Positions 21,082-29,751 of a stretch of DNA of 64,000 bases are shown here, piece after piece. How positions within the stretch are numbered: the first letter of the stretch is position 1; each line of letters starts with the position of its first letter. Location of the stretch: NCBI RefSeq assembly GCF_002007115.1, contig NZ_MVAD01000001.1, positions 2,294,001 through 2,358,000 of the forward strand, read 5' to 3'. The notes beneath the pieces are model-generated. The model did not search any database. It worked only from the letters and a program-made list of their open reading frames with translations, and had not been told where the DNA came from. This DNA is from Massilia sp. KIM. GTDB taxonomy: Bacteria > Pseudomonadota > Gammaproteobacteria > Burkholderiales > Burkholderiaceae_D. Both the position numbers and the translations under genes were made by a program.

Positions 21082-22188
21082 TCACAGGGCCGGGCACGGC
21101 AGGTAGCCGGTGACTTCCAGGTCGAAGCCCGTCATCGACGGCATCTTGCGCGGATTGGCCAGCAGCTGCATCTTGCCCACGCCGAGGGCGCGCAGGATCT
21201 GGGCGCCGATGCCGTAGGTGCGCAGGTCCATCGAGGCGGCGCGCGCGCTGGCGCGGCCCTTGACCGGCGGCTCGAACTGGGCGAACAGCTGCTCGGCGCT
21301 CTCGCCGCAATTCAGCAGCACCAGCACGCCGCGCTCGCTGGCCTTGATGGTGCGCATGGCCGAGGCCATGTCCCAGGAGTGGGTGGTGGCGCGGTTCTCC
21401 AGCAGGTCGAGCAGGGACACCGGCTGGTGCACGCGCACCAGGGCTTCCTTGTCCTTGTCCTGCTCGCCGTGCACCAGGGCCAGGTGGGCCGAACCGCTCG
21501 GGGTGTCGCGGAAGGCGACCAGGGTGAATTCGCCGTGTTCGGTCGACAGCGTGCGCTCGGCGACGCGCTCGACCAGGCATTCGTTCTGGCTGCGGTAGTG
21601 GATCAGGTCGGCGATGGTGCCGATCTTGAGCTTGTGCTCCTTGGCGAATTCGATCAGGTCCGGCAGGCGCGCCATGGTGCCGTCTTCCTTGATGATCTCG
21701 CAGATCACCGAGGCCGGGGTCAGGCCGGCCATCGCGGTGAGGTCGCAGCCCGCCTCGGTATGGCCGGCGCGCATCAGCACGCCACCCTTCTGGGCGCGCA
21801 GCGGGAAGATGTGGCCCGGCTGCACCAGGTCGTCCGGGCCCGCATCCTTGGCCACCGCGACCTGGATGGTGCGCGCGCGGTCGGCCGCTGAGATGCCGGT
21901 GGTCACGCCTTCGGCCGCCTCGATCGAGACCGTGAAATTGGTGCCGAACGAAGTCCCGTTCTTCGACGTCATCATCGGCAGCGCCAGCTGGTCGCAGCGT
22001 TCCTCGGTCAGGGTCAGGCAGACCAGGCCGCGCGCGTAACGGATCATGAAATTGATCGCGTCGGGCGTGACGAAATCGGCGGCGAGCACCAGGTCGCCTT
22101 CGTTCTCGCGGTCTTCTTCGTCGACCAGAATGACCATGCGGCCTGCGCGAAGTTCGGCAACGATTTCCTCGGTGCTGGAGATAGACAT
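21082..22188 (-). CDS. ribB: 3,4-dihydroxy-2-butanone-4-phosphate synthase fused to degenerate GTP cyclohydrolase II-like domain (RibBX type)
   Basis: A 368-residue protein. The N-terminal RibB domain (about 1-205) is intact: [16 protein letters not shown], the [11 protein letters not shown] segment and AVCE-like [15 protein letters not shown]. The C-terminal part (about 206-368) aligns by position with GTP cyclohydrolase II and keeps the [16 protein letters not shown] end. It lacks the zinc-binding pattern (SEC...GSLRCDCG); [19 protein letters not shown] stands in its place. It should therefore make the four-carbon sugar phosphate but not open GTP, matching the RibBX variant known from Shewanella and other proteobacteria. 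The ATG at 22188 follows AAGGAAATCCGT. A true RibA must be encoded elsewhere. No FMN riboswitch is seen upstream. Confidence 0.9.
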   Translation of the reverse strand: MSISSTEEIVAELRAGRMVILVDEEDRENEGDLVLAADFVTPDAINFMIRYARGLVCLTLTEERCDQLALPMMTSKNGTSFGTNFTVSIEAAEGVTTGISAADRARTIQVAVAKDAGPDDLVQPGHIFPLRAQKGGVLMRAGHTEAGCDLTAMAGLTPASVICEIIKEDGTMARLPDLIEFAKEHKLKIGTIADLIHYRSQNECLVERVAERTLSTEHGEFTLVAFRDTPSGSAHLALVHGEQDKDKEALVRVHQPVSLLDLLENRATTHSWDMASAMRTIKASERGVLVLLNCGESAEQLFAQFEPPVKGRASARAASMDLRTYGIGAQILRALGVGKMQLLANPRKMPSMTGFDLEVTGYLPCPAL

Positions 22189-22478
22189 ACGGATTTCCTT
22201 GAAACGGGACGGTTGTGCGTAATCCGATATTTTAAAGGATTTGCAGGTTTTCAACCGGCTTTCCCTCCGCCTCTTCCGTCAGAGAAGCTCTGGAATTGAC
22301 GTGATCATATGCAACTACGTTTCCATTTCACAACGGTAGCCAATGCTTGAAGCATAAATTGTTAATCTTTTGCATATCGGTGCGAAACAACTCGCCTATG
22401 CCGGCTTGGGCTCGCTTATGATGGCCGCATGGCCGGCGCCCCCGACATCGGCGCACGGCGGCTTTTTTTGGAGTTGCC
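22189..22478. other. Divergent intergenic region, promoters expected
   Basis: About 290 bp between the divergent ribB fusion and the c-di-GMP gene. It is AT-richer than the flanks around 22210-22390. No RNA gene or conserved riboswitch core was recognised. Confidence 0.5.
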
Positions 22479-22532
22479 ATGATGGTAGTTCCACATTTCA
22501 CGTTGACCGGCCCCTTCCCCGCCGGACGCTGA
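22479..22532 (+). CDS. Possible 17-residue leader peptide
   Basis: ATG-ATG ... TGA reads MMVVPHFTLTGPFPAGR. It has GGAG 6 bases upstream, a better ribosome site than the downstream gene, which has none clear. Its stop lies 4 bases before the next ATG, so it could feed ribosomes to that gene. This is inferred from spacing only. Confidence 0.3.
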   Translation: MMVVPHFTLTGPFPAGR

Positions 22533-22536
22533 GCCG

Positions 22537-25200
22537 ATGTCGACCATTCTCATCGTCGACGACCGGCCCAGCAACCGCGCCTACCTGCTGGCGCTGCTGG
22601 GTTTCGGCGGTCACCGGCTGCTGGAAGCCGAAGACGGCGCACGCGCCCTTGCGCTCTCGCGCGCCGAGCGCCCCGACCTGATCATCACCGACATCCTGAT
22701 GCCCACCATGGACGGCTACGAGTTCGTCCAGCAGCTGCGCGCCGATCCGCTACTGGCGCCCACCCGGGTGATCTTCTTCTCGGCCGTCTACGCCCAGCGC
22801 GAGACCGAGGCGATGGCGGCGCGCTGCGGCGTGGCCACCGTGCTCAGCAAGCCGGCCGACCCGCAGCAGATCCTCGAAGCCGTCAACAACGAACTGGGCG
22901 CGGCGCCGCCGGCCGCGGTTCCGGATGCGGGCGAGGTCGCGCGCGCCCTGCCGGCCGATCTGTCGGCGCGCCTGGCCGAGCTCGAGCGCATGTGCCTGAC
23001 CCTGGTCGGCGAACGCCGGATCGAGGCCCTGGCCGCCGCCTTCCTTGACGCCGCCCGCCGCGTGCTGAACGCCGACGTCGCGGCGCTGTGCCTGCTCGAC
23101 AGCACCGAGCGCGGCGTGCGCGAGCTCGGCGCCGAGGGCATGGATCAGGCCCTGCTGGCGCCAGGCGCCCTCGACGAGACCCGCCTGCCCGGCGCCCTGC
23201 TGCGCGCCCGCGCGCCGCTGCGCCTGGGGCGCGAGGACGCCCTGCTGGCCACCCTGCCCGCGGGCCACCCGGAACTCGGCCAGCTGCTCGGGCTGCGGGT
23301 CCAGGACCCGAGCCACCTGCACGGCTGGCTGTACTGCGGTCGCCGCCCCGGCGCCCAGCCCTTCAGCGACGAGGAAGAGCGCTGGGCCACCACCCTCGCC
23401 GCCCAGCTCGCGGTGGCCTACGAAAACCTCAACCTGTACGACGTGGTGCAGCGCCATGCCGCCCAGTTGCGCCTGGAAGCGATCGCGCGCGCCGAGGCCG
23501 ACGCCGCCCTGCGCGAGAGCGAACACCGGCTGGAGCTGGCGCGCCAGGTGTTCGACAGCACCCAGGAAGCCATCCTGATGACCGACGCCGAGGCGCGCAT
23601 CGTGGCCGTCAATCCCGCCTTCGAGCAGATCACCGGCTACCGCGAGGCCGAGGTGCTGGGCCAGAACCCGCGACTGCTGCGCTCCGGCCGCCACGACGAC
23701 GCCTTCTACCGCGAGCTGTGGACCTGCCTGGAGCGCGACGGCCGCTGGCGCGGCGAGCTGTGGAACCGCCGCCTGAATGGCGAAATCTACCCGGCCCACA
23801 CCAGCATCAGCGCGGTGCGCGACGATGCCGGCAAGCTCAGCGCCTATGTCGCGGTGTCGACCGACCTGTCCGACCTCAAGGCCGCCCACCACCAGCTCGA
23901 CTTCCTGTCGACCCACGACGCCCTCACCCTCTTGCCCAACCGCTCGCTGTTCAACGACCGCCTGCAGCAGGCGCTGGCAGCGGCGCGCCAGGGCGGCAGC
24001 CAGCTCGCCCTGCTGCTGTTCAACGTCGATCGCCTCTCGCGCATCAACGACAGCCTGGGCCACGCCGCCGGCGACGCCGTGCTGCGCGAAGTGGCGCGCC
24101 GCGCCGCGGTCCTGGCCGGACCCACCGACACCGTGGCGCGCCTGTCGGGCGACGAATTCGTGCTGCTGCTGACCCGCTGCGAGGACACCGAGGAGATCAT
24201 CGTCTGCGCGCGCCGCCTGATCGAGGCGATCGCCCAGCCGCATACCGTGGGCGGGCACGACCTGGTGGTCACCGGCAGCATCGGCATCAGCATCCATCCG
24301 CGCGACGGCCAGGGTCCGGGCGACCTGCTCAAGGCGGCCGACGCCGCCCTGGCCAGCATGAAGGATTCCGGGCGCAATGGCTTCCGCTTCTTCAAGCGCG
24401 AAATGAACGCCGAGGCGCTGCGCTGGCTGGCGCTCGAGACCCGCTTGCGGCGCGCCGTCGCGCGCGGCGAGCTGGCCCTGCATTACCAGCCGCAAGTAAC
24501 ACGCGGCGACGGCCGCATCGTCGGCATGGAAGCGCTGCTGCGCTGGCACTGCGCCGACTTCGGCGCCATCTCGCCGACCGATTTCATCCCCATCGCCGAG
24601 GACACCGGCCTGATCCACCCGATCGGCGAATGGGTGATCCGCGAGGCCTGCCGCCAGGCGGTGGAATGGCAGCGCGCCGGCCTTCCGCCGGTGCGCGTCG
24701 CGGTCAACGTCTCGGCCAGCCAGTTCAAGGCCGGCACCGTGGCGGCCACGGTGCGCGCCGCCCTGGCCGACAGCGGCCTGGCGCCGCGCTGGCTGGAAGT
24801 CGAATTGACCGAGAGCGTGATGCTGGGCGAGACGGCGCTGGCCGAAAACCAGATGGCCGAGCTGAGGGAAATCGGGGTCTCGCTCTCGCTGGACGACTTC
24901 GGCACCGGTTATTCTTCACTGGCCTACCTGTCGCGCTTCCCGCTCGACAAGCTCAAGATCGACCAGACCTTTGTCCGCAACATCACCTGCGAACAGCGCA
25001 GCGCGGCCATTGCCCAGGCCACCGTGGCCCTGGCCCAGGGCCTGGCGCTGGCGGTGGTGGCCGAAGGGGTGGAGACCGTCGGCCAGCGCGATTTCCTCGA
25101 CGGCCTCGGCTGCGACGCCCTGCAGGGCTACCTGTACAGCCGCCCGCTGCCGCCCGAGCAGATGGCGGCCCTGCTGGCGCAAGGGAGCATCCTGTCCTGA
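22537..25200 (+). CDS. REC-GAF-PAS-GGDEF-EAL c-di-GMP protein
   Basis: An 887-residue cytoplasmic protein. It has a receiver (about 1-120; Asp in ITDILMPTMDG, Lys in LSKPAD), a GAF-like domain (about 145-305), a PAS domain (about 325-440; MTDAEARIVAVNPAFEQITGY), a GGDEF domain (about 450-615) with SGDEF near 538, and an EAL domain (about 630-880). The EAL part has EALLRW near 665, ELTES, and [10 protein letters not shown], so phosphodiesterase activity is likely. SGDEF is a tolerated form of the cyclase signature, so both activities are possible. No histidine kinase is adjacent, so its phosphodonor is unknown. A short upstream ORF may affect its translation. Confidence 0.92.
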   Translation: MSTILIVDDRPSNRAYLLALLGFGGHRLLEAEDGARALALSRAERPDLIITDILMPTMDGYEFVQQLRADPLLAPTRVIFFSAVYAQRETEAMAARCGVATVLSKPADPQQILEAVNNELGAAPPAAVPDAGEVARALPADLSARLAELERMCLTLVGERRIEALAAAFLDAARRVLNADVAALCLLDSTERGVRELGAEGMDQALLAPGALDETRLPGALLRARAPLRLGREDALLATLPAGHPELGQLLGLRVQDPSHLHGWLYCGRRPGAQPFSDEEERWATTLAAQLAVAYENLNLYDVVQRHAAQLRLEAIARAEADAALRESEHRLELARQVFDSTQEAILMTDAEARIVAVNPAFEQITGYREAEVLGQNPRLLRSGRHDDAFYRELWTCLERDGRWRGELWNRRLNGEIYPAHTSISAVRDDAGKLSAYVAVSTDLSDLKAAHHQLDFLSTHDALTLLPNRSLFNDRLQQALAAARQGGSQLALLLFNVDRLSRINDSLGHAAGDAVLREVARRAAVLAGPTDTVARLSGDEFVLLLTRCEDTEEIIVCARRLIEAIAQPHTVGGHDLVVTGSIGISIHPRDGQGPGDLLKAADAALASMKDSGRNGFRFFKREMNAEALRWLALETRLRRAVARGELALHYQPQVTRGDGRIVGMEALLRWHCADFGAISPTDFIPIAEDTGLIHPIGEWVIREACRQAVEWQRAGLPPVRVAVNVSASQFKAGTVAATVRAALADSGLAPRWLEVELTESVMLGETALAENQMAELREIGVSLSLDDFGTGYSSLAYLSRFPLDKLKIDQTFVRNITCEQRSAAIAQATVALAQGLALAVVAEGVETVGQRDFLDGLGCDALQGYLYSRPLPPEQMAALLAQGSILS

Positions 25201-25273
25201 CTCAACGGTGCGCCGGCCTTTCGCGCGGCCGGGCGCGGTAGAATGGATCCGATCACATCACCGGAATGAATCA

Positions 25274-28120
25274 ATGAGCAACAATTTCGTGCGCGGCCTG
25301 TGCCTGGCCGCGGTACTGTTCGCGCACTCGCTGGCCCACGCCGCGCTCAGGCTGGACGAGCCGATTCCGGTCGGTCCCCAGGTCAAGGTCGGCAAGCTGG
25401 CCAACGGCCTCACCTATTACATCCAGCGCAACGCCCGCCCCGAACGCAAGCTCGAGCTGCGCCTCGTGGTCAAGGCCGGCTCCATCCTCGAAGACGAGGA
25501 CCAGCGCGGCCTGGCCCACTTCGTCGAGCACATGGCCTTCAACGGCAGCACCCATTTCCGCAAGCACGAGCTGGTGTCCTACCTGCAGTCGATCGGGGTC
25601 GGCTTCGGCGCCGACCTCAACGCCTACACCTCCTTCGACGAAACCGTCTACATCCTGCCGATTCCCACCGACCAGCCGCGCAACGTGGCCAAGGCCTTCC
25701 AGGTGCTCGAGGACTGGGCCCACGGGGTGCGCTTCGAGGACGCGGCCATCGAAAAAGAGCGCGCCATCGTGCTCGAGGAACTGCGTCTTGGCAAAGGCGC
25801 CTCGGACCGCATGGGCAAGCAGATCTATCCCAAGATCTTCAACGGCTCGCGCTATGCCGAGCGCCTGCCGATCGGGCGCGAGGAAGTGCTGCGCGACTTC
25901 AAGCCCGAGGCCCTGCGCCGCTTCTACCGCGACTGGTACCGTCCCGACCTGATGGCGGTGGTGGTGGTCGGCGACATCGAGCCCGATCGCGCCGAGAAGT
26001 TCATCAAGACCCATTTTGCGCGCCTCAAGAACCCGGCCAAGCCGCGTCCGCGCGAGTACGCCGCCATTCCGGCGCGCCAGGACACCGAGGCCCTGGTGGT
26101 GCTCGACCACGAAGCGAGCGGCAATTCGGTCCTGATCCGCTACCCGCTGCGCCCGGTGAGCGAGGCCGGCACCATCCGCGCCTACCGCGACGACCTGGTG
26201 CAGGCCCTGTTCGGCGCCATGCTCAACCAGCGCCTGTCCGAGCTGGCCCAGCAGCCCGAGGCGCCCTACCTGGGGGCCAGCAGCGCCCTCGGCAAGCTGA
26301 CCCCGCGCTACCACTCCTACAACGCCTCGGCCGCCCTGGGCCCGCGCGGCGCGGCTCCGGCGATCGCCGCCCTGGTGCAGGAAAACGAGCGCGCGCGCCA
26401 GCACGGCTTCGGCCTGCACGAACTGGAGCGCGCCAAGAAGAACCTGATGCGCACCTACGAGCAGGCCTGGAACGAGCGCGCCAAGAGCGATTCCGCCACC
26501 TATGCGGCCGAATACATCCGCAACTTCCTGCAGCACGAGGCGATCCCCGGCATCGATCTCGAATACCGCTACGTGCAGGAGCTGGTGCCCGGCATCACGC
26601 TCGACGAGCTGAACGACTATGCGCGCCGCACCATTCCCGCCGACTCGGGCAAGCTGGTGCTCTACACCGGCGTCGACAAGCCGGGCGCCCCGAGCGGCGA
26701 ACAGTTGCTGGCGGCGCTGGCCGAGGCCGAGCGCCAGCCGGTGCTGCCGCACGACGACAAGGCGGTGGCCGCGCGCCTGATGGACAAGCCGCCCAAGCCC
26801 GGCAGCATCGTGGCCGAGCGTCACGACAAGGCCCTGGGCCTGACCCACCTGAGCCTCTCCAACGGCGTCAAGGTGATCCTCAAGCCCACCGACTTCCGCA
26901 ACGACCAGGTGATGCTGAGCGCGGCGCGCTTCGGCGGCCAGAGCCTGTTCGGCGACCAGGACATCTTGAACGCCCGCTTCGCCAACGCCATCGTCGCCAG
27001 CATGGGCGTGAAGGACTTCAGCCCTCTGGACATGCGCAAGATCCTGGCCGGCAAGGCGGCTGGCGTCACGGTCGGCCTGGGCAGCTATACCGACGTGGTG
27101 GCCGGCGCCTCGGGCGCCTCCGACGTCGAGACCATGCTGCAACTGCTGTGGCTGAAGTTCGCCGGCGTGCGGCGCGACGAGGACCTGTTCCGCACCTACG
27201 TCGGCAAGCAGGCCGAGCTGGCGCGCAACCAGGACGGCCAGCCTGGCAAGCGCTTCGGCGACGCGGTGGTCTCGGCGCTCTACAACGGCCATCCGCGGGC
27301 GCCCCGCAGCCTGCAGGCCGACGAGTACGGCAAGATCGACCTCGACCGCAGCATCGACATCTTCCGCCAGCGCTTCTCCAGCGCCAAGGACCTGAGCTTC
27401 ATCGTGGTCGGCAGCTTCGACCCGGAGGCGATCAAGCCCTTGCTGGCGACCTACCTGGGCAGCCTGCCGACGCCGGACATCCCGGTCGCCTTCCGCGACG
27501 TCGGGCTGCGCCCGGTGACGGGCGTGGTCAAGCGCGAGGTGCGCAGCGGCACCGAGCCCAAGAGCACGATCTCGCTCAACTTCACCGGCCAGGCGCCCTT
27601 CTCGGAGGCCGAGCAGTTGCGCCTGTCGGCCTTGGTCGAAGTGCTGAACCTGCGCCTGATCGAGGTGCTGCGCGAGAAGATGGCGATGATCTACGGTGGC
27701 GGCGCCAGCGGCGCGCTGAGCAAGATCCCCTACGGGAATTACTCGATCGGCATCAGCCTGCCGACCGGGCCGGAACACGTGGACAAGGTGATCGAGGCGA
27801 CCTTTGCAGAGATCCGCCGCCTGCAGGAGCAGGGGCCGGAAGCGAGCGACCTGGACAAGGTCAAGACCAACTGGATCCAGAACCACCGCCGCTCGCTGCG
27901 CGAGAACGGCTACTGGGTGGCGCACCTGCAATCTTCGCTCACCGAGGGGCTGGACCCGGCCTCGATCCTGGACGTGGAAAAGCAGGTGCAGGCCCTGAAC
28001 GCCCAGGACTTGCAGGCGGCGGCGCGGCGCTATCTCGATACCGGCAACTACGTACAGGTGGTGCTCAACCCGGAGAAGCCGGCGGCGGCGCGGGTGGCGA
28101 CTACTGGCGAAGGCAACTGA
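25274..28120 (+). CDS. M16 family zinc metallopeptidase (insulinase/PqqL-like)
   Basis: A 948-residue secreted or periplasmic protease with an N-terminal signal peptide (cleavage after AHSLAHA). It holds the inverted zinc motif HFVEHMAF with the downstream Glu in the ERAIVLEELRLG segment, followed by the second inactive M16 half. The length fits the two-domain-pair PqqL/insulinase group rather than the ~450-residue half-size type. The ATG is set by the signal peptide; the frame is open far upstream because of GC-rich shadowing of the previous gene. Substrate unknown. Confidence 0.92.
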   Translation: MSNNFVRGLCLAAVLFAHSLAHAALRLDEPIPVGPQVKVGKLANGLTYYIQRNARPERKLELRLVVKAGSILEDEDQRGLAHFVEHMAFNGSTHFRKHELVSYLQSIGVGFGADLNAYTSFDETVYILPIPTDQPRNVAKAFQVLEDWAHGVRFEDAAIEKERAIVLEELRLGKGASDRMGKQIYPKIFNGSRYAERLPIGREEVLRDFKPEALRRFYRDWYRPDLMAVVVVGDIEPDRAEKFIKTHFARLKNPAKPRPREYAAIPARQDTEALVVLDHEASGNSVLIRYPLRPVSEAGTIRAYRDDLVQALFGAMLNQRLSELAQQPEAPYLGASSALGKLTPRYHSYNASAALGPRGAAPAIAALVQENERARQHGFGLHELERAKKNLMRTYEQAWNERAKSDSATYAAEYIRNFLQHEAIPGIDLEYRYVQELVPGITLDELNDYARRTIPADSGKLVLYTGVDKPGAPSGEQLLAALAEAERQPVLPHDDKAVAARLMDKPPKPGSIVAERHDKALGLTHLSLSNGVKVILKPTDFRNDQVMLSAARFGGQSLFGDQDILNARFANAIVASMGVKDFSPLDMRKILAGKAAGVTVGLGSYTDVVAGASGASDVETMLQLLWLKFAGVRRDEDLFRTYVGKQAELARNQDGQPGKRFGDAVVSALYNGHPRAPRSLQADEYGKIDLDRSIDIFRQRFSSAKDLSFIVVGSFDPEAIKPLLATYLGSLPTPDIPVAFRDVGLRPVTGVVKREVRSGTEPKSTISLNFTGQAPFSEAEQLRLSALVEVLNLRLIEVLREKMAMIYGGGASGALSKIPYGNYSIGISLPTGPEHVDKVIEATFAEIRRLQEQGPEASDLDKVKTNWIQNHRRSLRENGYWVAHLQSSLTEGLDPASILDVEKQVQALNAQDLQAAARRYLDTGNYVQVVLNPEKPAAARVATTGEGN

Positions 28121-28141
28121 GGACGGGGCGTCCTTCTTTTC
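28120..28141 (+). terminator. Likely terminator of the M16 peptidase gene
   Basis: AGGACG-GGG-CGTCCT followed by TCTTTT, overlapping the stop codon. Confidence 0.7.
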
Positions 28142-28171
28142 GGGCGATCAAGGTGGAACAAGCCTGGCAGC

Positions 28172-28582
28172 TCAGGTCGGCTGGAGAGTCAAGACGCGCA
28201 TATCCTCGGGTGAGTACAGCATCCTCGACTCGAGTTCAGCGTCTACCTGTACTTCGCTTCCGTCACCAATGACAAAAGCGCCGTAGACCGGAATGCCCAA
28301 CAGGGCTGACAAGGCCTTGCGCTGCGCAAGGAGGTCTTCGCCGATCTGCTGGACCTGAGTCGGCGAACTCACCCATTTGAGTTCAACGGCGAAGCGATCG
28401 ACGCTACCGTCTTGCATCTCCTTACTCACGAGCAGATCAGCAGTGCGACCGCGCCCCACCCGGACCTCTTTTTGAGTCAGGTAGCCGTTGCGGATCAATG
28501 TCAGCGCAAGCAGAGACGCCGCAAACTGGTCATGGTCGTTCTCTTCGTCAGCCACCGCACTGCCCTCCCTTTGCTGTGCCAC
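28172..28582 (-). CDS. Uncharacterised protein with PD-(D/E)XK-like signature
   Basis: A 136-residue protein without signal peptide or membrane segment. A helix (DQFAASLLALTLIRNGYL) is followed by GRTADLLV and then RFAVELKWV. A D...(E)xK arrangement on neighbouring strands, with a helix before it, is the layout of restriction-endonuclease-fold nucleases. The call rests on this pattern only. It starts with GTG at 28582; the AGGAAGCGGA ribosome site overlaps the stop of the upstream DUF4365-like gene, so the two are co-translated. GC content is visibly lower than in flanking genes (a hand count of 28201-28260 gives about 53%), suggesting transfer. Not recognised as a named family. Confidence 0.7.
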   Translation of the reverse strand: MAQQREGSAVADEENDHDQFAASLLALTLIRNGYLTQKEVRVGRGRTADLLVSKEMQDGSVDRFAVELKWVSSPTQVQQIGEDLLAQRKALSALLGIPVYGAFVIGDGSEVQVDAELESRMLYSPEDMRVLTLQPT

Positions 28583-28590
28583 TCCGCTTC

Positions 28591-29085
28591 CTAACTCAAG
28601 GTCGAGGTAAATGAATGCGTCCGACTCGCAAAATACTGGACGACCTCGTCATACAGTGCTTTCCGGACCGCCTTGTCGTTGAGATTCTGCGACCGCGGTA
28701 CTGTTGCGATCCCAGTCAGGCGATCAGAATCGATACCCCGAATATACACCTGCTCGCGCCGCGCGTTCGAACCGTCGACTGCCGCCAGGTAGGCAGGAGC
28801 TTTCCACTGAGCGATGCGTTGCACTTCATCCGCACTGAAGCGGGCGGCGATGGAAAGGTCACCGACGTCGGCCTTAGTGGATGTACTTTTTACCTGCAAG
28901 AAGAAGTGCGGACCAAACGCCTTTCCATCCCTGATCAGCAACACCAGAAAATCCATTAACTCCGCCTTCTCTCCAAGAAACCGTGGACGGAATTGAATCG
29001 TTGCCCCCTTCCCCAGAGGCCGACGCAGGCAAGCATCGACAGCGGCCTCCCCACGGCTTCCAAGGTCGTCATGGCTTGTCGACAT
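28591..29085 (-). CDS. DUF4365-like protein (restriction-endonuclease fold)
   Basis: A 164-residue protein. It begins GSRGEAAVDACL, then has ELMDFLVLLIRDG and HFFLQVKSTST: the G-x-x-x-E...D...QVK layout of DUF4365 and related PD-(D/E)XK proteins (Asp, then Gln-x-Lys as the D/ExK variant). The middle part resembles the family pattern in which a strand after the VKS motif leads to a W-x-x-A-P-A-Y-L-A-x-V-D segment. It lies 28 bp after ribE on the same strand and 8 bp before the second nuclease-like gene. Low GC (a hand count of 28921-28980 gives about 45%) marks it as a recent arrival. DUF4365 proteins occur in defence contexts; its function here is unknown. Confidence 0.75.
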   Translation of the reverse strand: MSTSHDDLGSRGEAAVDACLRRPLGKGATIQFRPRFLGEKAELMDFLVLLIRDGKAFGPHFFLQVKSTSTKADVGDLSIAARFSADEVQRIAQWKAPAYLAAVDGSNARREQVYIRGIDSDRLTGIATVPRSQNLNDKAVRKALYDEVVQYFASRTHSFTSTLS

Positions 29086-29113
29086 CGAACGGGCTCCCGC
29101 CGCTTGGTGCCGA

Positions 29114-29740
29114 TTAATTTCGGGCCGAGAGCATGCGCTCCACGTAGCGCGCGATCAGGTCGATTTCCAGGTTCACCTTGGAGCCAGCGCGCAGATGCTT
29201 GAGCGTGGTGACTTCGATGGTGTGCGGAATAAGGTTGATCGAGAAACGGCAGACCTTGCCCGCGCCCGCATCCAGATCCTCGACCCGGTTCACGGTCAGC
29301 GACACGCCGTTGACCACGACCGAACCTTTATAGGCCAGGAACTTGCCCAGCTCACGGGGCGCATCGATGACGAGTTCGCGCGACTCGCCCACCGGCTCGA
29401 AGCTGTGCACGGTGCCCAGGCCATCGACGTGGCCAGAGACCAGATGGCCGCCCAGGCGCTCGGCCAGCGTCAGGGCTTTCTCCAGGTTCACCTCACCCGG
29501 CGCGTCCAGGCCCACGGTCTTGTTCAGGCTTTCGCGCGACACGTCCACGGTGAAGGTCTTGTCCGTCTTCTCGACCACGGTCATGCAGGCGCCATTGATG
29601 GCGATCGAGTCGCCCAGGGCCACGTCGGCCAGCGGCAGCGGGCCGGCGTCGACCGCCAGGCGCACGCCCGCGTCCAGGCCGCCCGCCAGCGGCGTGACGG
29701 AAGTGATGTTGCCGACAGCGGCGACGATTCCAGTAAACAT
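29114..29740 (-). CDS. ribE: Riboflavin synthase (alpha subunit)
   Basis: A 208-residue protein of two similar lumazine-binding halves. It starts MFTGIVAAVGNI and shows SIAINGACMTVV, HLVSGHVDGLGTV and then SVVVNGVSLTVNRV with NLIPHTIEVTTL in the second half. It dismutates two lumazines into riboflavin. AAGGAAGAGACGT precedes the ATG, and the gene lies 11 bp after ribD. Confidence 0.97.
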   Translation of the reverse strand: MFTGIVAAVGNITSVTPLAGGLDAGVRLAVDAGPLPLADVALGDSIAINGACMTVVEKTDKTFTVDVSRESLNKTVGLDAPGEVNLEKALTLAERLGGHLVSGHVDGLGTVHSFEPVGESRELVIDAPRELGKFLAYKGSVVVNGVSLTVNRVEDLDAGAGKVCRFSINLIPHTIEVTTLKHLRAGSKVNLEIDLIARYVERMLSARN

Positions 29741-29751
29741 ACGTCTCTTCC

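Noticed and set aside
22189..22478. FMN riboswitch upstream of the ribB fusion, and likewise before ribD.
   Set aside because: None of the conserved FMN aptamer segments could be found on the expected strand in either place.
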